Made by a program: the position numbers and the translations under genes. A stretch of 64,000 nucleotides of DNA from Oligoflexia bacterium (lineage in GTDB: Bacteria > Bdellovibrionota > UBA1018 > CAIPTA01). Shown piece by piece: positions 8,375 to 16,507 of this stretch. The stretch is taken from assembly GCA_023954355.1 (NCBI GenBank), contig JAMLID010000012.1, positions 1-64,000 of the forward strand. The letters are read 5' to 3'. The number at the start of each line of letters is the position of its first letter. Within the stretch, counting starts at the first letter, position 1. The notes beneath the pieces were generated by a model, which saw only the letters and a list, made by a program, of their open reading frames with translations, did no database searches and was not told the DNA's origin.

Positions 8375-9493
8375 TTACAAAAGCTCCTTAATTTCACTTA
8401 TTAATTTTTTATTCTCGCTTTCTAAACCCACTGTAAAGCGTAAATATTCTTTTAATCCATAGCCAGCCACTGGACGAACAATAACTCCCTTATGTAATAG
8501 GGCTTGATAAAGCGACGGTACATCATTGGACATTTTGACTAATAAAAAATTTCCCTGGCTAGGCAAATACTCTAAGCCCATTTTTTGAAACTCTTGCTCT
8601 AAAAAACTCATCCCCAAAGCATTCACTTCTAAAGAACGCTTGATGTGGGCATGGTCTGAAAGGCTGGCCTCTGCACCTGCAAGAGCTAAAGCGCCCACAT
8701 TGAATGGCATTTTAACTTTCCTCATAGGGTCTAAAATTTCTTTATGCGCAAAACCGTAACCAACACGCAATCCACCCAAACCATAAATTTTTGAAAACGT
8801 GCTTGTTACGATCAAATTTGGATACGTTTCATAAAAATCTAAAAAGCCAGGCAAATCATCTGCTCTACAATATTCTTTATACGCATAATCAAGTAGTACA
8901 AGAATATTTTTACCTTGAACTTTATCTAAAAGCTTTTGCATTTGGTTTTTATTCAAATAGGTTCCAGTTGGATTATTAGGATTGGGCAAAAAAAGAATTT
9001 TTGTTTTTTCATCAATCAAAGAAAGAATCTCGTCAAGCTCTTGGTCGATACTATTGCCAAATTTTGGCTCTCTATACTCTAGCCCATGAACTTGCGCACA
9101 AACACGATAGGCTAAAAAGGCTGAAGCACAACTAACAATATTATCGCCCTTAGAACCAAAAGAACGAATCAAAAGACTGAATATTTCTTCTGATCCATTA
9201 CCGATAAAAATCTCTTCTTGTTCTATATTATAAAGATCTGAAAGCGCTGCCCTTAGGCGAAAGTGTCCAGCATCTGGGTATAAATGTAAAACCTTAGCTG
9301 CTTTCTCTATCGCCTGCAATGCCATGGGAGAAGGACCAAGGGGGTTTTCATTGGATGCAAGCTTGATAATATTTTTTATACCGAGCTCTCTTTCTACTTC
9401 TTCTATAGGTTTTCCAGGTTGGTAAGTTGCACACTTCAAAATATAGTCTGGCACATTTGGTAACTGTGGTTTTTTAGATTGAATTTTACTCAT
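8375..9493 (-). CDS. hisC: Histidinol-phosphate aminotransferase (HisC family)
   Basis: The 372-residue fold-type I PLP aminotransferase has ASNENPLGPSPMALQAI, YPDAGHFRLRAALSDLY, GNGSEEI, LPNPNNPTGTYL, the PLP-lysine motif STFSKIYGLGGLRVGYG and a C-terminal VRPVAGYGLKEYLRFTVG. These match HisC, which makes histidinol phosphate from imidazole-acetol phosphate. HisC-type enzymes can also act on phenylpyruvate or prephenate, and here there are no other his genes, so an aromatic amino-acid role is possible. An AAGG lies about eight bases before the ATG. Confidence 0.9.
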   Translation of the reverse strand: MSKIQSKKPQLPNVPDYILKCATYQPGKPIEEVERELGIKNIIKLASNENPLGPSPMALQAIEKAAKVLHLYPDAGHFRLRAALSDLYNIEQEEIFIGNGSEEIFSLLIRSFGSKGDNIVSCASAFLAYRVCAQVHGLEYREPKFGNSIDQELDEILSLIDEKTKILFLPNPNNPTGTYLNKNQMQKLLDKVQGKNILVLLDYAYKEYCRADDLPGFLDFYETYPNLIVTSTFSKIYGLGGLRVGYGFAHKEILDPMRKVKMPFNVGALALAGAEASLSDHAHIKRSLEVNALGMSFLEQEFQKMGLEYLPSQGNFLLVKMSNDVPSLYQALLHKGVIVRPVAGYGLKEYLRFTVGLESENKKLISEIKELL

Positions 9494-9497
9494 AGCT

Positions 9498-10079
9498 TTA
9501 CCTTGGCAATACTTTACAAATAGATTTAGAAATTTCTTTTTCTTCTTTCTGCCATAAAGATAGCATTTTTTTTGCGAGAATCGAGGGATTTAATCCAAGC
9601 TCGGTAATTCCTATGGCAGCAATAGGTGCTCCTGCGGGTTCGATATTCACCCCAAAATGAAAAAGGCAAGAAACAGAAGAAGCCGTTACTATAGAGACGG
9701 ATAGTTTTCTTTTCTCACCACTCTTAGACACATACAAGTCGTTTCCCTCACGAACAACTGTATGAAGATTATCTTTTCCTAACTCCTGATTTAATAAGTC
9801 ACAAAAAGACGCTATGAAAAGACGCTGCTTAGTCACTGCCAAAGGTAAACTATCTTGAAACCATTCCGCTATAAAATGAATCATCTGCCTTGCTTTGATG
9901 AACTCACCCTCTATTTTATCTTCAACATCTACCATCTCATTTGTAGAAACATCACATGGGCCCAAGAAAGAAACAAGAGATGAAGAAAACGCCTTTGTTT
10001 GCTCAGAAATCCAATGTGGACGTAGTTCATTACCTGTATAGGTGATTTCATTTTCAAAAAAATATATTTCTAGAGACAT
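9498..10079 (-). CDS. DUF366 family protein beside queC
   Basis: The 193-residue protein matches the DUF366 pattern: YTGNELRPHW near the start, FLGPCDVSTNEMVDVED (about 40-56), ARQMIHFIAEWF and SVSIVTASSVSCLFHFGVNIEPAGAP. No biochemical function is known to me. It begins two bases after the queC stop, and this tight coupling suggests a part in deazaguanine/queuosine metabolism, though this is inference. The ATG at 10079 is preferred; an in-frame TTG at 10094 would overlap queC. Neither has a strong Shine-Dalgarno. Confidence 0.82.
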   Translation of the reverse strand: MSLEIYFFENEITYTGNELRPHWISEQTKAFSSSLVSFLGPCDVSTNEMVDVEDKIEGEFIKARQMIHFIAEWFQDSLPLAVTKQRLFIASFCDLLNQELGKDNLHTVVREGNDLYVSKSGEKRKLSVSIVTASSVSCLFHFGVNIEPAGAPIAAIGITELGLNPSILAKKMLSLWQKEEKEISKSICKVLPR

Positions 10080-10081
10080 AA

Positions 10082-10777
10082 TTATTTTGTCCAACCCATT
10101 TTTGCTAACGTTGCTTTCCCTAAATCCTGTTGACTTAATAGCGCCCTTACTGTTCTCATACAGCTTTCACACTGCCAGCAACGTTCTTGTTCACCAGTAT
10201 AACAGCTCCAAACCTTTTCAAAAGGTAAATGCGATTCTAAACCTTTACGAACAATTTCACTTTTGTTCATATCAATCGTCAGAGATTTTAATTCGACTCG
10301 ATTCAAAGTAGAGTAAGACAACGCCCTATTACATGCATCTAAAAACTCAGCTGAATTGTCTGGAAAAGTAGAGGCTTCTTCTTTATTGAAGCCAACGTAT
10401 ACTTCTTTCATTCCTTTTGACTCAGCCAACATGGCTGCTATCTGGATAAATATTCCATTCCTATTAGGTACCCAGACTTGAGACATGCTTTGTTTTGTTT
10501 TTTCTTTATCGTCTAATTCATTTATTTCAAACTTAGGTAAATTTACCTCTGACCTGTTTAGTGCAGATCCGCTTTTTTCTCCTAGCCAAGGCAAAGAAAT
10601 AACTTGCCAATCTACACCATAAAAATCAGCTAATTCTTTCGCGAAAAAGATTTCTCTTTCTCTAGCTTTTTGTAAGTAATCTATCGTAATGGCTAAATGA
10701 TTTTCGGATTTCTCTTTAGCAACTAGAGCTAAGTTCACAGCTGAATCAAGCCCCCCTGAGAGTAAAATAACGGCCAT
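10082..10777 (-). CDS. queC: 7-cyano-7-deazaguanine synthase QueC
   Basis: This ATP-dependent enzyme turns 7-carboxy-7-deazaguanine into preQ0 on the way to queuosine. The 231-residue protein has the PP-loop LLSGGLDSAVN near the N terminus, VWVPNRNG, a FNKEEASTFPDNSAEFLDA segment and the C-terminal zinc site C-x8-C-x2-C-x2-C (CYTGEQERCWQCESC). The ATG at 10777 has GGTGG about nine bases upstream; a GTG at 10789 is possible. Sequence between motifs is shorter and more variable than in E. coli QueC. queD, queE and queF are not in the window. Confidence 0.93.
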   Translation of the reverse strand: MAVILLSGGLDSAVNLALVAKEKSENHLAITIDYLQKAREREIFFAKELADFYGVDWQVISLPWLGEKSGSALNRSEVNLPKFEINELDDKEKTKQSMSQVWVPNRNGIFIQIAAMLAESKGMKEVYVGFNKEEASTFPDNSAEFLDACNRALSYSTLNRVELKSLTIDMNKSEIVRKGLESHLPFEKVWSCYTGEQERCWQCESCMRTVRALLSQQDLGKATLAKMGWTK

Positions 10778-10778
10778 A

Positions 10779-11453
10779 TTATATTCCACCGTTAATTCGT
10801 TTTTTCTGTGCTTTCATTTTTTTTGTCTGCTGAATTACCTTAAGCCCATAGGGTGCGATATAATCACCCTCCACCAAAAGCCTTCTTTTCATTCCAGCAT
10901 ACCCCATATTGTATGCAGATAAATAATGACTTGTTTGATTTCCCATTTTCACTCGCAACTCTCTCAGGTGCGCCAAAGCTAGTTCTAAATTTAAAATCGG
11001 ATTAAAAAGCGCCTCTTCTCCACTCCAATCGTAGGGCAAAAGATCAAAAGTTTCTTGCGCAGTCACAGGCATCAGCTGCATCAGACCCAAAGCACCTTTG
11101 TGAGAAACAGCATCTACTCGAAAACTACTTTCAACAAAAATGAGCGCTAAAATCATATCAGAAGAAAAACCGTAATGCTCACCTCTTCTTACAATCCAAG
11201 AACTTAGCACTTCTAAACGAGAGCTCGACCATTCCGCTATATGCTTCTGTTTCTTTAGCAGAAGTAGAAGCTCTCTCTCTCTTTCTTTGAGATTTTCTTG
11301 ACCTAACCCTGGGTCTTCATCTACAAAACCAGAACTAGATATAGGTGACAACATCTGAAGTTGTAAATTGCTAGAAAAGTCTTGGCTAGGAGTTGTTAAA
11401 AGCAAGACCCATAGGGCGAGAGCAATGAATAAAAAATTCTTTATACTACGCAT
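10779..11453 (-). CDS. Membrane-anchored or secreted lytic transglycosylase (SLT domain)
   Basis: The 224-residue protein has an N-terminal hydrophobic segment (about 5-22) that is either a signal peptide or a membrane anchor, then a helical linker and a C-terminal SLT domain. The catalytic glutamate is E108 in LALIFVESSFRVDAVSHKG, followed by ALGLMQLMPVTAQETF and HYLSAYNMGY. Such enzymes cut the MurNAc-GlcNAc bond in peptidoglycan to leave 1,6-anhydroMurNAc. The gene is just upstream of queC with no gap to speak of; the relation is probably only co-transcription. It is divergent from ftsY. Confidence 0.9.
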   Translation of the reverse strand: MRSIKNFLFIALALWVLLLTTPSQDFSSNLQLQMLSPISSSGFVDEDPGLGQENLKERERELLLLLKKQKHIAEWSSSRLEVLSSWIVRRGEHYGFSSDMILALIFVESSFRVDAVSHKGALGLMQLMPVTAQETFDLLPYDWSGEEALFNPILNLELALAHLRELRVKMGNQTSHYLSAYNMGYAGMKRRLLVEGDYIAPYGLKVIQQTKKMKAQKKRINGGI

Positions 11454-11518
11454 AATATTTTCGCTTGCCTTGAGCTATCGCCCTCAGAGAACATTGTCAA
11501 CCTTTGGAGGTTCTTTCT

Positions 11519-12613
11519 GTGAGTGATCTTGTTATTTTTTCCATAGGCTCAGGGGTACTATCTGCGTTAGCGGTCTTTTTTTGGGTCAACCCTCTAAAAA
11601 AGCCTCTAAAGCCTCTAGAAACCAGCCAAAAAGAGACAAAAACAGTCCAGAGTAGTGAGCCTCAGATACAAGAACAAAGTGCGAAGAGAGAGACTGCTCT
11701 TAAACAAGATAAATGGGAAAGTGGCTTAAAAAAATCTCGAGACCGTTTTTTAGAAAAATTCAAGGGTGCCTTAAGTTTACTTGGCTCAGAACCATGGAAC
11801 GATTCTCATCCTCTCTGGGAGTCTCTAGAAGAATCTCTTCTGACTTCAGATTTAGGCCCAACTACTACAGAGTTTTTTCTTGATAGTCTTAAGCAAGAAT
11901 TCAAAGAACAACCTGACCCAAATCACTTAAAAGAAGCAATTAGAACAAAAATGAAGAACGCACTAGATGAAGTGCCTTTGAAAATTTTTGCACAAGAACC
12001 AAAGCCTATAATTACAATGTTAGTAGGTGTAAATGGAGCCGGAAAAACTACAACAGCGGGCAAACTAGCAAAAATTGCCCAGAGCCAAGGTAAAACAGTC
12101 ATACTAGCGGCCGGAGACACCTTTCGAGCTGCTGCAGTTGAACAATTACAGGCCTGGGGAGACCGTTTAGATGTTGAAGTTATTAGTCCTGCCCAGGGAG
12201 CAAATCCGGCCGCTGTGGCATTTGATGCAGTTGCCGCTGGTCTTAGTAGAAATGTAGACGAGGTCATTATCGACACTGCAGGTAGATTACACACTAAAGA
12301 TAATTTAATGGAAGAATTGAAAAAAGTTGTTCGAGTAATTCAGAAGAAAATACCTGATGCTCCTCACAGAGTATACCTTGTATTAGATGCAACGCTTGGG
12401 CAAAACGCCTTGGTGCAAGCAAAAGAATTTGCGAAAGCCATTGCCATTGATGGCGCGATTCTTACCAAATTAGATGGTAGCGCTAAGGGCGGTGCGGCAA
12501 TTGCTATCAGTAAAGAACTACATTTACCAGTGGTCTTTGTAGGGCTAGGTGAGCAAGCTGAAGACCTTAAAACATTTTCTTCAGATGAATTTGTTCGGCA
12601 TTTATTGCCTTAG
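11519..12613 (+). CDS. ftsY: Signal recognition particle receptor FtsY
   Basis: The 364-residue SRP GTPase receptor delivers ribosome-nascent chains to SecYEG. It begins with one transmembrane helix (about 2-22), a short charged A-domain (about 25-75) and the N-G domains: GVNGAGKTTTAGKLA (P-loop), DTFRAAAVEQLQAW, DTAGRLHTK and TKLDGSAKGGAAI. A real membrane helix at the N terminus is found in many deltaproteobacteria-like FtsYs, unlike the E. coli amphipathic start. The GTG at 11519 is chosen because GGAGG lies eight bases upstream; a TTG at 11504 would place that ribosome site inside the gene. Confidence 0.95.
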   Translation: MSDLVIFSIGSGVLSALAVFFWVNPLKKPLKPLETSQKETKTVQSSEPQIQEQSAKRETALKQDKWESGLKKSRDRFLEKFKGALSLLGSEPWNDSHPLWESLEESLLTSDLGPTTTEFFLDSLKQEFKEQPDPNHLKEAIRTKMKNALDEVPLKIFAQEPKPIITMLVGVNGAGKTTTAGKLAKIAQSQGKTVILAAGDTFRAAAVEQLQAWGDRLDVEVISPAQGANPAAVAFDAVAAGLSRNVDEVIIDTAGRLHTKDNLMEELKKVVRVIQKKIPDAPHRVYLVLDATLGQNALVQAKEFAKAIAIDGAILTKLDGSAKGGAAIAISKELHLPVVFVGLGEQAEDLKTFSSDEFVRHLLP

Positions 12614-12664
12614 AAATTCATTCATACGCGACAATTTAAATAAGAACCTATATCATCTTTTGTA

Positions 12665-13234
12665 ATGAAGAATATTCGTAGACAAATTTTGATTAACCCA
12701 AACTTTCAGCTTCGCTTTGCTATTCTCTTTAGCCTTGCTGTTCTTGTATACACTGCCATTTTTCCTATGTTCGTCATTACCGTTTTTCAGTCCATGAAAA
12801 AACTCAGTTATATTGAAAAAAATCCTGCGATCTTTCAAGCAATCAACGAAGCAAAATATGATATTTTTATATTTTGCATACTTATGTTTTTTGTTGTTTT
12901 GTTTAGTTCTTTTTTTCTCGCTTTATTTCACTCACATAAAATTGCCGGCCCACTATACAAACTTCGCTTAGCAATGATTTCTATGCAACAAGGTGTTCTA
13001 GACCGTCATATTAGTTTTCGAAATAAAGATAACTTCCCTGAACTCGCCTCTGGGTTCAATGCAATGACCGATGCTATTTTTATTCGCAGACGTAGAGAGT
13101 TTGAAAACCTTAGAACTGTCATACCAAAGCTCGAAACCTTATGTAAGACGCTTACCGGAGAAGAAAAAGCTCTAGCTACTGAAGCACTTAGCGCACTTAA
13201 AGAGATTTCTTTTCAGGACACTCCAAATAAGTGA
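12665..13234 (+). CDS. Orphan HAMP-domain membrane protein
   Basis: The 189-residue inner-membrane protein has two transmembrane helices (about 18-42 and 66-90), a short periplasmic loop and a HAMP domain (KIAGPLYKLRLAMISMQQG..., about 94-142), ending in a short charged helical tail. No kinase, cyclase or methyl-accepting domain follows, so it has no output domain of its own. Related HAMP-only proteins occur in deltaproteobacteria and Bdellovibrio-like genomes. Its stop overlaps the ATG of the Slt70-like gene (TGATG), which suggests coupled translation and perhaps control of, or cooperation with, that enzyme. No clear Shine-Dalgarno precedes the ATG. Confidence 0.8.
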   Translation: MKNIRRQILINPNFQLRFAILFSLAVLVYTAIFPMFVITVFQSMKKLSYIEKNPAIFQAINEAKYDIFIFCILMFFVVLFSSFFLALFHSHKIAGPLYKLRLAMISMQQGVLDRHISFRNKDNFPELASGFNAMTDAIFIRRRREFENLRTVIPKLETLCKTLTGEEKALATEALSALKEISFQDTPNK

Positions 13235-15099
13235 TGTTTACCAAGAGTAAGAAAATATTACTCTTATATTTTATTTTTTTTCACTGTGCTGTCTTCGCTA
13301 AAGAATCTGAAAAAAAAGATCAAAACGAATATCTCATTGAAGTGCCAAAAGTATATAAGCAAAAACTTGATACTGCCGCAAAACACCTGAAAGAAGCGAT
13401 AAAACTCAGAAAAAATAATCTCAAAAGGTCATTAGCAGAATTGGAAAAAGGTATAGCTGCAGATGAGCTATTGATTCACTTACAATTTGAAAAAGTCACC
13501 ACTTTAATAGATCTACACCGCTACGAAGATGCTCTAAAAAATATGGATACCTATTTTATTAAACATCCAACCTCACCCTACGAAAAAAGATTAAAATTGC
13601 TGTATGAGTCTACTATTTGTAATCATGCAGAAACTTTGCTTTCTAGCGCTGCTAAAAAAGGTATCTCTAAAAAACTAAAAACTGCTGCATTTAATTGTTT
13701 AACAGCGATTGGATGGAAAAACTGGGATCAAAAAGACGATTTAATTTTAAGTGTATTCAAGAGACTAAAAGAAGTGAACGACCCCATCTGGAAAAATTTT
13801 CTATCTGAAGCAAATCAAGCAATGTCTCCAAAGACTAAAACTAGAACTTTTTTTGTAACCAATATTAGTAAAGCTGAATTAGATATACTAGCGAATCCCG
13901 CAAGGTATGGCTCAGTGCCAAGACTAAACACATTCCAAGCTGAATCCGTACAGCCTGACATTGATCGATTTAAAGTCGCTTTAAAGCTTTTTTCTCAAGA
14001 AAACTATAAAGCAGCAAAAAAAGAACTTAGTTCATTAATAGATGAATACCCTACTCATGAACTTAAAGATTCGTTCTTATATTGGTCTGCTAGATGCGAA
14101 GAAGCTTTAGGAGAAACAGATACCGCAAAATCAACCTTTTTAAGTCTTTATCAAGATAATCCGCTTAGTGCCTACGGGGTTTTCTCTCTTATACGACTCG
14201 GTGAATATTCAAAGCCTTATAAAGAGCAAAGCATACAAGAACAACCATTAGAAATAAGCAATACACTTGAAGCTACACCTATTATTTCACATATTACTTC
14301 GCTCTGGGCACTAGATACTCTTCTTAGGTTTAACTTATTAGATCATGCCAGGGCTGAAGCTGAATTTTTATTTCGCTCTAGACCAGGTGGTTACGCTTTT
14401 GGAAGTGCTGATCCATCTGAGTCGCTCAAAATAGCTAAAACTTTTCAGAAGACGGGTTATCACCTTGGTGCTTTTTCTTATGCCTACTCGGCTGTTTCAT
14501 TAAAGCCAGATTTATTAAATGAAGAAGTTTTAAAAATTTTTTTCGTTTCTCCAGATGAAATGCAAAAGTCTTTTTTAAATGCTGAAAACGAAACAAATAT
14601 ACCGAAAGAACTTTTACATAGCATCGCCAAGCAAGAATCAGCTTTTGACCCTCAAGCGCTCTCTAGAGCTAATGCCATAGGTATTATGCAATTACTTTTA
14701 TCTACGGCTCAAGACCTTAGTAGATCACTAACTTTTAATGATCTACTAACCTCAGATATAAATATCAAGACCGGATCAAAATACTTTCATAAACTTTTAC
14801 AAAGATTTGATGGCAATATTGCACATGCCCTTTCTGGCTATAATGCCGGACCTACTCGAACCTCTAGATGGATATCTGATTTTGAGACAGAATACGGAAA
14901 AGGCTTTATACAACAACCAGATTTTTTTATTGAAATCATCCCCTATAAAGAAACAAAAGGTTATGTTAGTTCTATACTTAGGAATTATTTTTGGTACCTA
15001 TTTTTAAACGAAGGCTACCCAAAAATTTCTCTAGAGGAACTAAACCAAAAATGGCAAAAACAAAAAAACAACCAACAAGAAGCGCAAACGAAGAAATAA
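13234..15099 (+). CDS. Slt70-like soluble lytic transglycosylase
   Basis: The 621-residue exported enzyme has a signal peptide (about 1-22, ending CAVFA), a long alpha-superhelical region with TPR-like repeats (about 40-420) and a C-terminal SLT catalytic domain: LHSIAKQESAFDP (catalytic Glu about 468), NAIGIMQLLLSTAQDL and ALSGYNAGPTRTSRW, then IPYKETKGYVSSILRNYFWY. The domain order is that of Slt70, a periplasmic exo-lytic transglycosylase. GIMQLLLSTA replaces the usual GLMQLMPATA. It starts at the TGATG junction with the HAMP gene and runs into the thioesterase gene. Confidence 0.92.
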   Translation: MFTKSKKILLLYFIFFHCAVFAKESEKKDQNEYLIEVPKVYKQKLDTAAKHLKEAIKLRKNNLKRSLAELEKGIAADELLIHLQFEKVTTLIDLHRYEDALKNMDTYFIKHPTSPYEKRLKLLYESTICNHAETLLSSAAKKGISKKLKTAAFNCLTAIGWKNWDQKDDLILSVFKRLKEVNDPIWKNFLSEANQAMSPKTKTRTFFVTNISKAELDILANPARYGSVPRLNTFQAESVQPDIDRFKVALKLFSQENYKAAKKELSSLIDEYPTHELKDSFLYWSARCEEALGETDTAKSTFLSLYQDNPLSAYGVFSLIRLGEYSKPYKEQSIQEQPLEISNTLEATPIISHITSLWALDTLLRFNLLDHARAEAEFLFRSRPGGYAFGSADPSESLKIAKTFQKTGYHLGAFSYAYSAVSLKPDLLNEEVLKIFFVSPDEMQKSFLNAENETNIPKELLHSIAKQESAFDPQALSRANAIGIMQLLLSTAQDLSRSLTFNDLLTSDINIKTGSKYFHKLLQRFDGNIAHALSGYNAGPTRTSRWISDFETEYGKGFIQQPDFFIEIIPYKETKGYVSSILRNYFWYLFLNEGYPKISLEELNQKWQKQKNNQQEAQTKK

Positions 15100-15530
15100 A
15101 TCCAGAACATCAGGGGTACTTACGCTCTTATCGACGTATTGTGATGTATGAAGATTTAAACGCTGCCGGAACAATTTTCGGAGGGCGTTTGGTTTCTTGG
15201 ATAGATGAAGGTAGTGCTATTTTTGCCGGTTGCCAAATGAATGCTAGACGTATCGTAACCAAAAAAATATCGGAGTTGATTTTTAATCAGCCTGCAAAGC
15301 TTGGTGATATGTTAGAAATTTGGTGCAAGGTAATTAATTCAGGAAAAACATCTCTCATTGTAGACGCTCTTGTCACGCGAAGAGTATTTGTAGATGACCA
15401 AAAAGAAAATACCGCAATAACTCAATACCAATCCAAGGCTGAAACAGAAATTTGTCGCTGTGAGCTCGTGTTTGTTGCGGTAAACGAAAAAGGCCAACCT
15501 AGAATTTGGAATCCAAAGTACGCAAAATAA
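15051..15530 (+). CDS. Acyl-CoA thioesterase, YciA-like hotdog fold
   Basis: The 159-residue protein has the YciA/BACH hotdog pattern: RIVMYEDLNAAGTIFGGRLVSWIDEGSAIFA, then KISELIFNQPAKLGDMLEIWCKV and SLIVDALVTRR. The DLNAAGTIFGG loop carries the usual active-site Asn/Asp. It would hydrolyse acyl-CoA to fatty acid and CoA in the cytosol. The chosen ATG at 15051 overlaps the 3' end of the Slt gene by 49 bases in another frame; the Lys-rich N terminus (KTKKQPTR) may be dispensable and a later start is possible. Confidence 0.86.
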   Translation: MAKTKKQPTRSANEEINPEHQGYLRSYRRIVMYEDLNAAGTIFGGRLVSWIDEGSAIFAGCQMNARRIVTKKISELIFNQPAKLGDMLEIWCKVINSGKTSLIVDALVTRRVFVDDQKENTAITQYQSKAETEICRCELVFVAVNEKGQPRIWNPKYAK

Positions 15531-15551
15531 GATTCATGATTTAATGTTCGA

Positions 15552-15839
15552 TTAGTTATCTGATTTAACGAGAGAAAGGCTTCTTGAGCCCACTAAGACA
15601 TCGGCCGCATTTTTTTTGTTGCTTGGGCCTCGCATCTTCCAAACTATTTCTACGTTTTGAATATGCGTCGTAACCTGCTCAGTCTGATGATCAACCTCAA
15701 CGATTCCATTTTGAAAAAGACGAACATTAGCGTTATCTAAATAGGTAGGCTCTTCGCCCATATAATAAAAAATTACCCGATGAACAGGCCCTTGCCTTAG
15801 CACTTTCTTTTGACTAAACCATCGAATAAGTTTTTGCAT
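15552..15839 (-). CDS. Small protein of unknown function
   Basis: The 95-residue basic protein starts MQKLIRWFSQKKVLRQGP and then has a beta-rich stretch (VHRVIFYYMGEEPTYLDNANVRLFQNGIVEVDHQTEQVTTHIQNVEIVWKM in pieces). No signal peptide or membrane helix is seen. The hydrophobic/charged alternation suggests a small beta domain. It lies between a convergent thioesterase gene and a minus-strand lipoprotein gene. I do not recognise the family. Confidence 0.6.
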   Translation of the reverse strand: MQKLIRWFSQKKVLRQGPVHRVIFYYMGEEPTYLDNANVRLFQNGIVEVDHQTEQVTTHIQNVEIVWKMRGPSNKKNAADVLVGSRSLSLVKSDN

Positions 15840-15885
15840 TGCTTATTCCTAGCGAAATTTATGGCCAGGATCAAGCCTCAGAAAA

Positions 15886-15906
15886 AAATAAAAAGCCTTT
15901 TTATTT
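15886..15906 (-). terminator. AT-rich palindrome, probable weak terminator
   Basis: AAATAAAAAG and CTTTTTATTT pair around a single C; in practice about 8 bp with a small loop. On the minus strand a T-run extends past the stem. It lies 8 bases beyond the stop of the lipoprotein gene ending at 15914. The low GC of the stem makes it weak. Confidence 0.4.
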
Positions 15907-15913
15907 CAAATAG

Positions 15914-16465
15914 TTAAAAAAGGCCAACACCCAACATAGCATCTGTCTGAGAGCCAATAGTGATTTTCTTGAATTGTATGTGAGAAATTTTGTCTACAGC
16001 TTTCGCTAGGGCTGAACTTTTTACACCCTTAGGCTCTACTAGATCGGTATCTGTTGCCGTACTAGAACCGACAATCGAATACAACTGTGACTTATTAGGA
16101 GGCTGCCCTTCTTCTCCATAAGCAACTATTCTTGCACTAAAAATTAAAGGTGCATTTGGGTCTACATCTTTCTTTAAGTGCTTGCCTAGAACCTGAATAT
16201 TCATAGGAAATGTTTTCACTGGCATTAAACCGCCCGCAAGATACTCCCCTGAGCTGTCTTTAAGATCCCACAAAACGGAATCAACCTTCTTAATCTTTTT
16301 TTTATATTTTTCTGGCACAATTAATTTCGCCTCAAAGGCAACTTTATCTAGATCGCCAATAGCTTGCTTAACTTGCTCTAAAGAATTTTTTGGAGGTTCT
16401 GCTGACTTAGTACAAGAAACAAGACAGAAAAAAACTGCTAATAGAAAAGCCTGCACACGAATCAT
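15914..16465 (-). CDS. Unknown lipoprotein
   Basis: The 183-residue protein has a clear lipoprotein signal (lipobox LVSC, about C18) and a mature domain rich in short hydrophobic strands (FEAKLIVPEKYKKKI, VLWDLKDSSGEYLAGGLMPVKTFP, APLIFSARIVAYGEEG). Near the C terminus it ends IQFKKITIGSQTDAMLGVGLF. The proline-containing VPEKYKKKI and DPNAPLIFSARI look like a c-type-cytochrome-maturation-like or transthyretin-like beta fold, but this is a weak impression. I do not recognise the family. Confidence 0.65.
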   Translation of the reverse strand: MIRVQAFLLAVFFCLVSCTKSAEPPKNSLEQVKQAIGDLDKVAFEAKLIVPEKYKKKIKKVDSVLWDLKDSSGEYLAGGLMPVKTFPMNIQVLGKHLKKDVDPNAPLIFSARIVAYGEEGQPPNKSQLYSIVGSSTATDTDLVEPKGVKSSALAKAVDKISHIQFKKITIGSQTDAMLGVGLF

Positions 16466-16507
16466 ATATTACCCCTATAAAGTTCTTATAATGACTCTAT
16501 AATATAC

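Noticed and set aside
15051-15110. A frameshift joining the Slt and thioesterase genes.
   Set aside because: Both proteins have complete, unrelated domains; simple overlap explains the arrangement.
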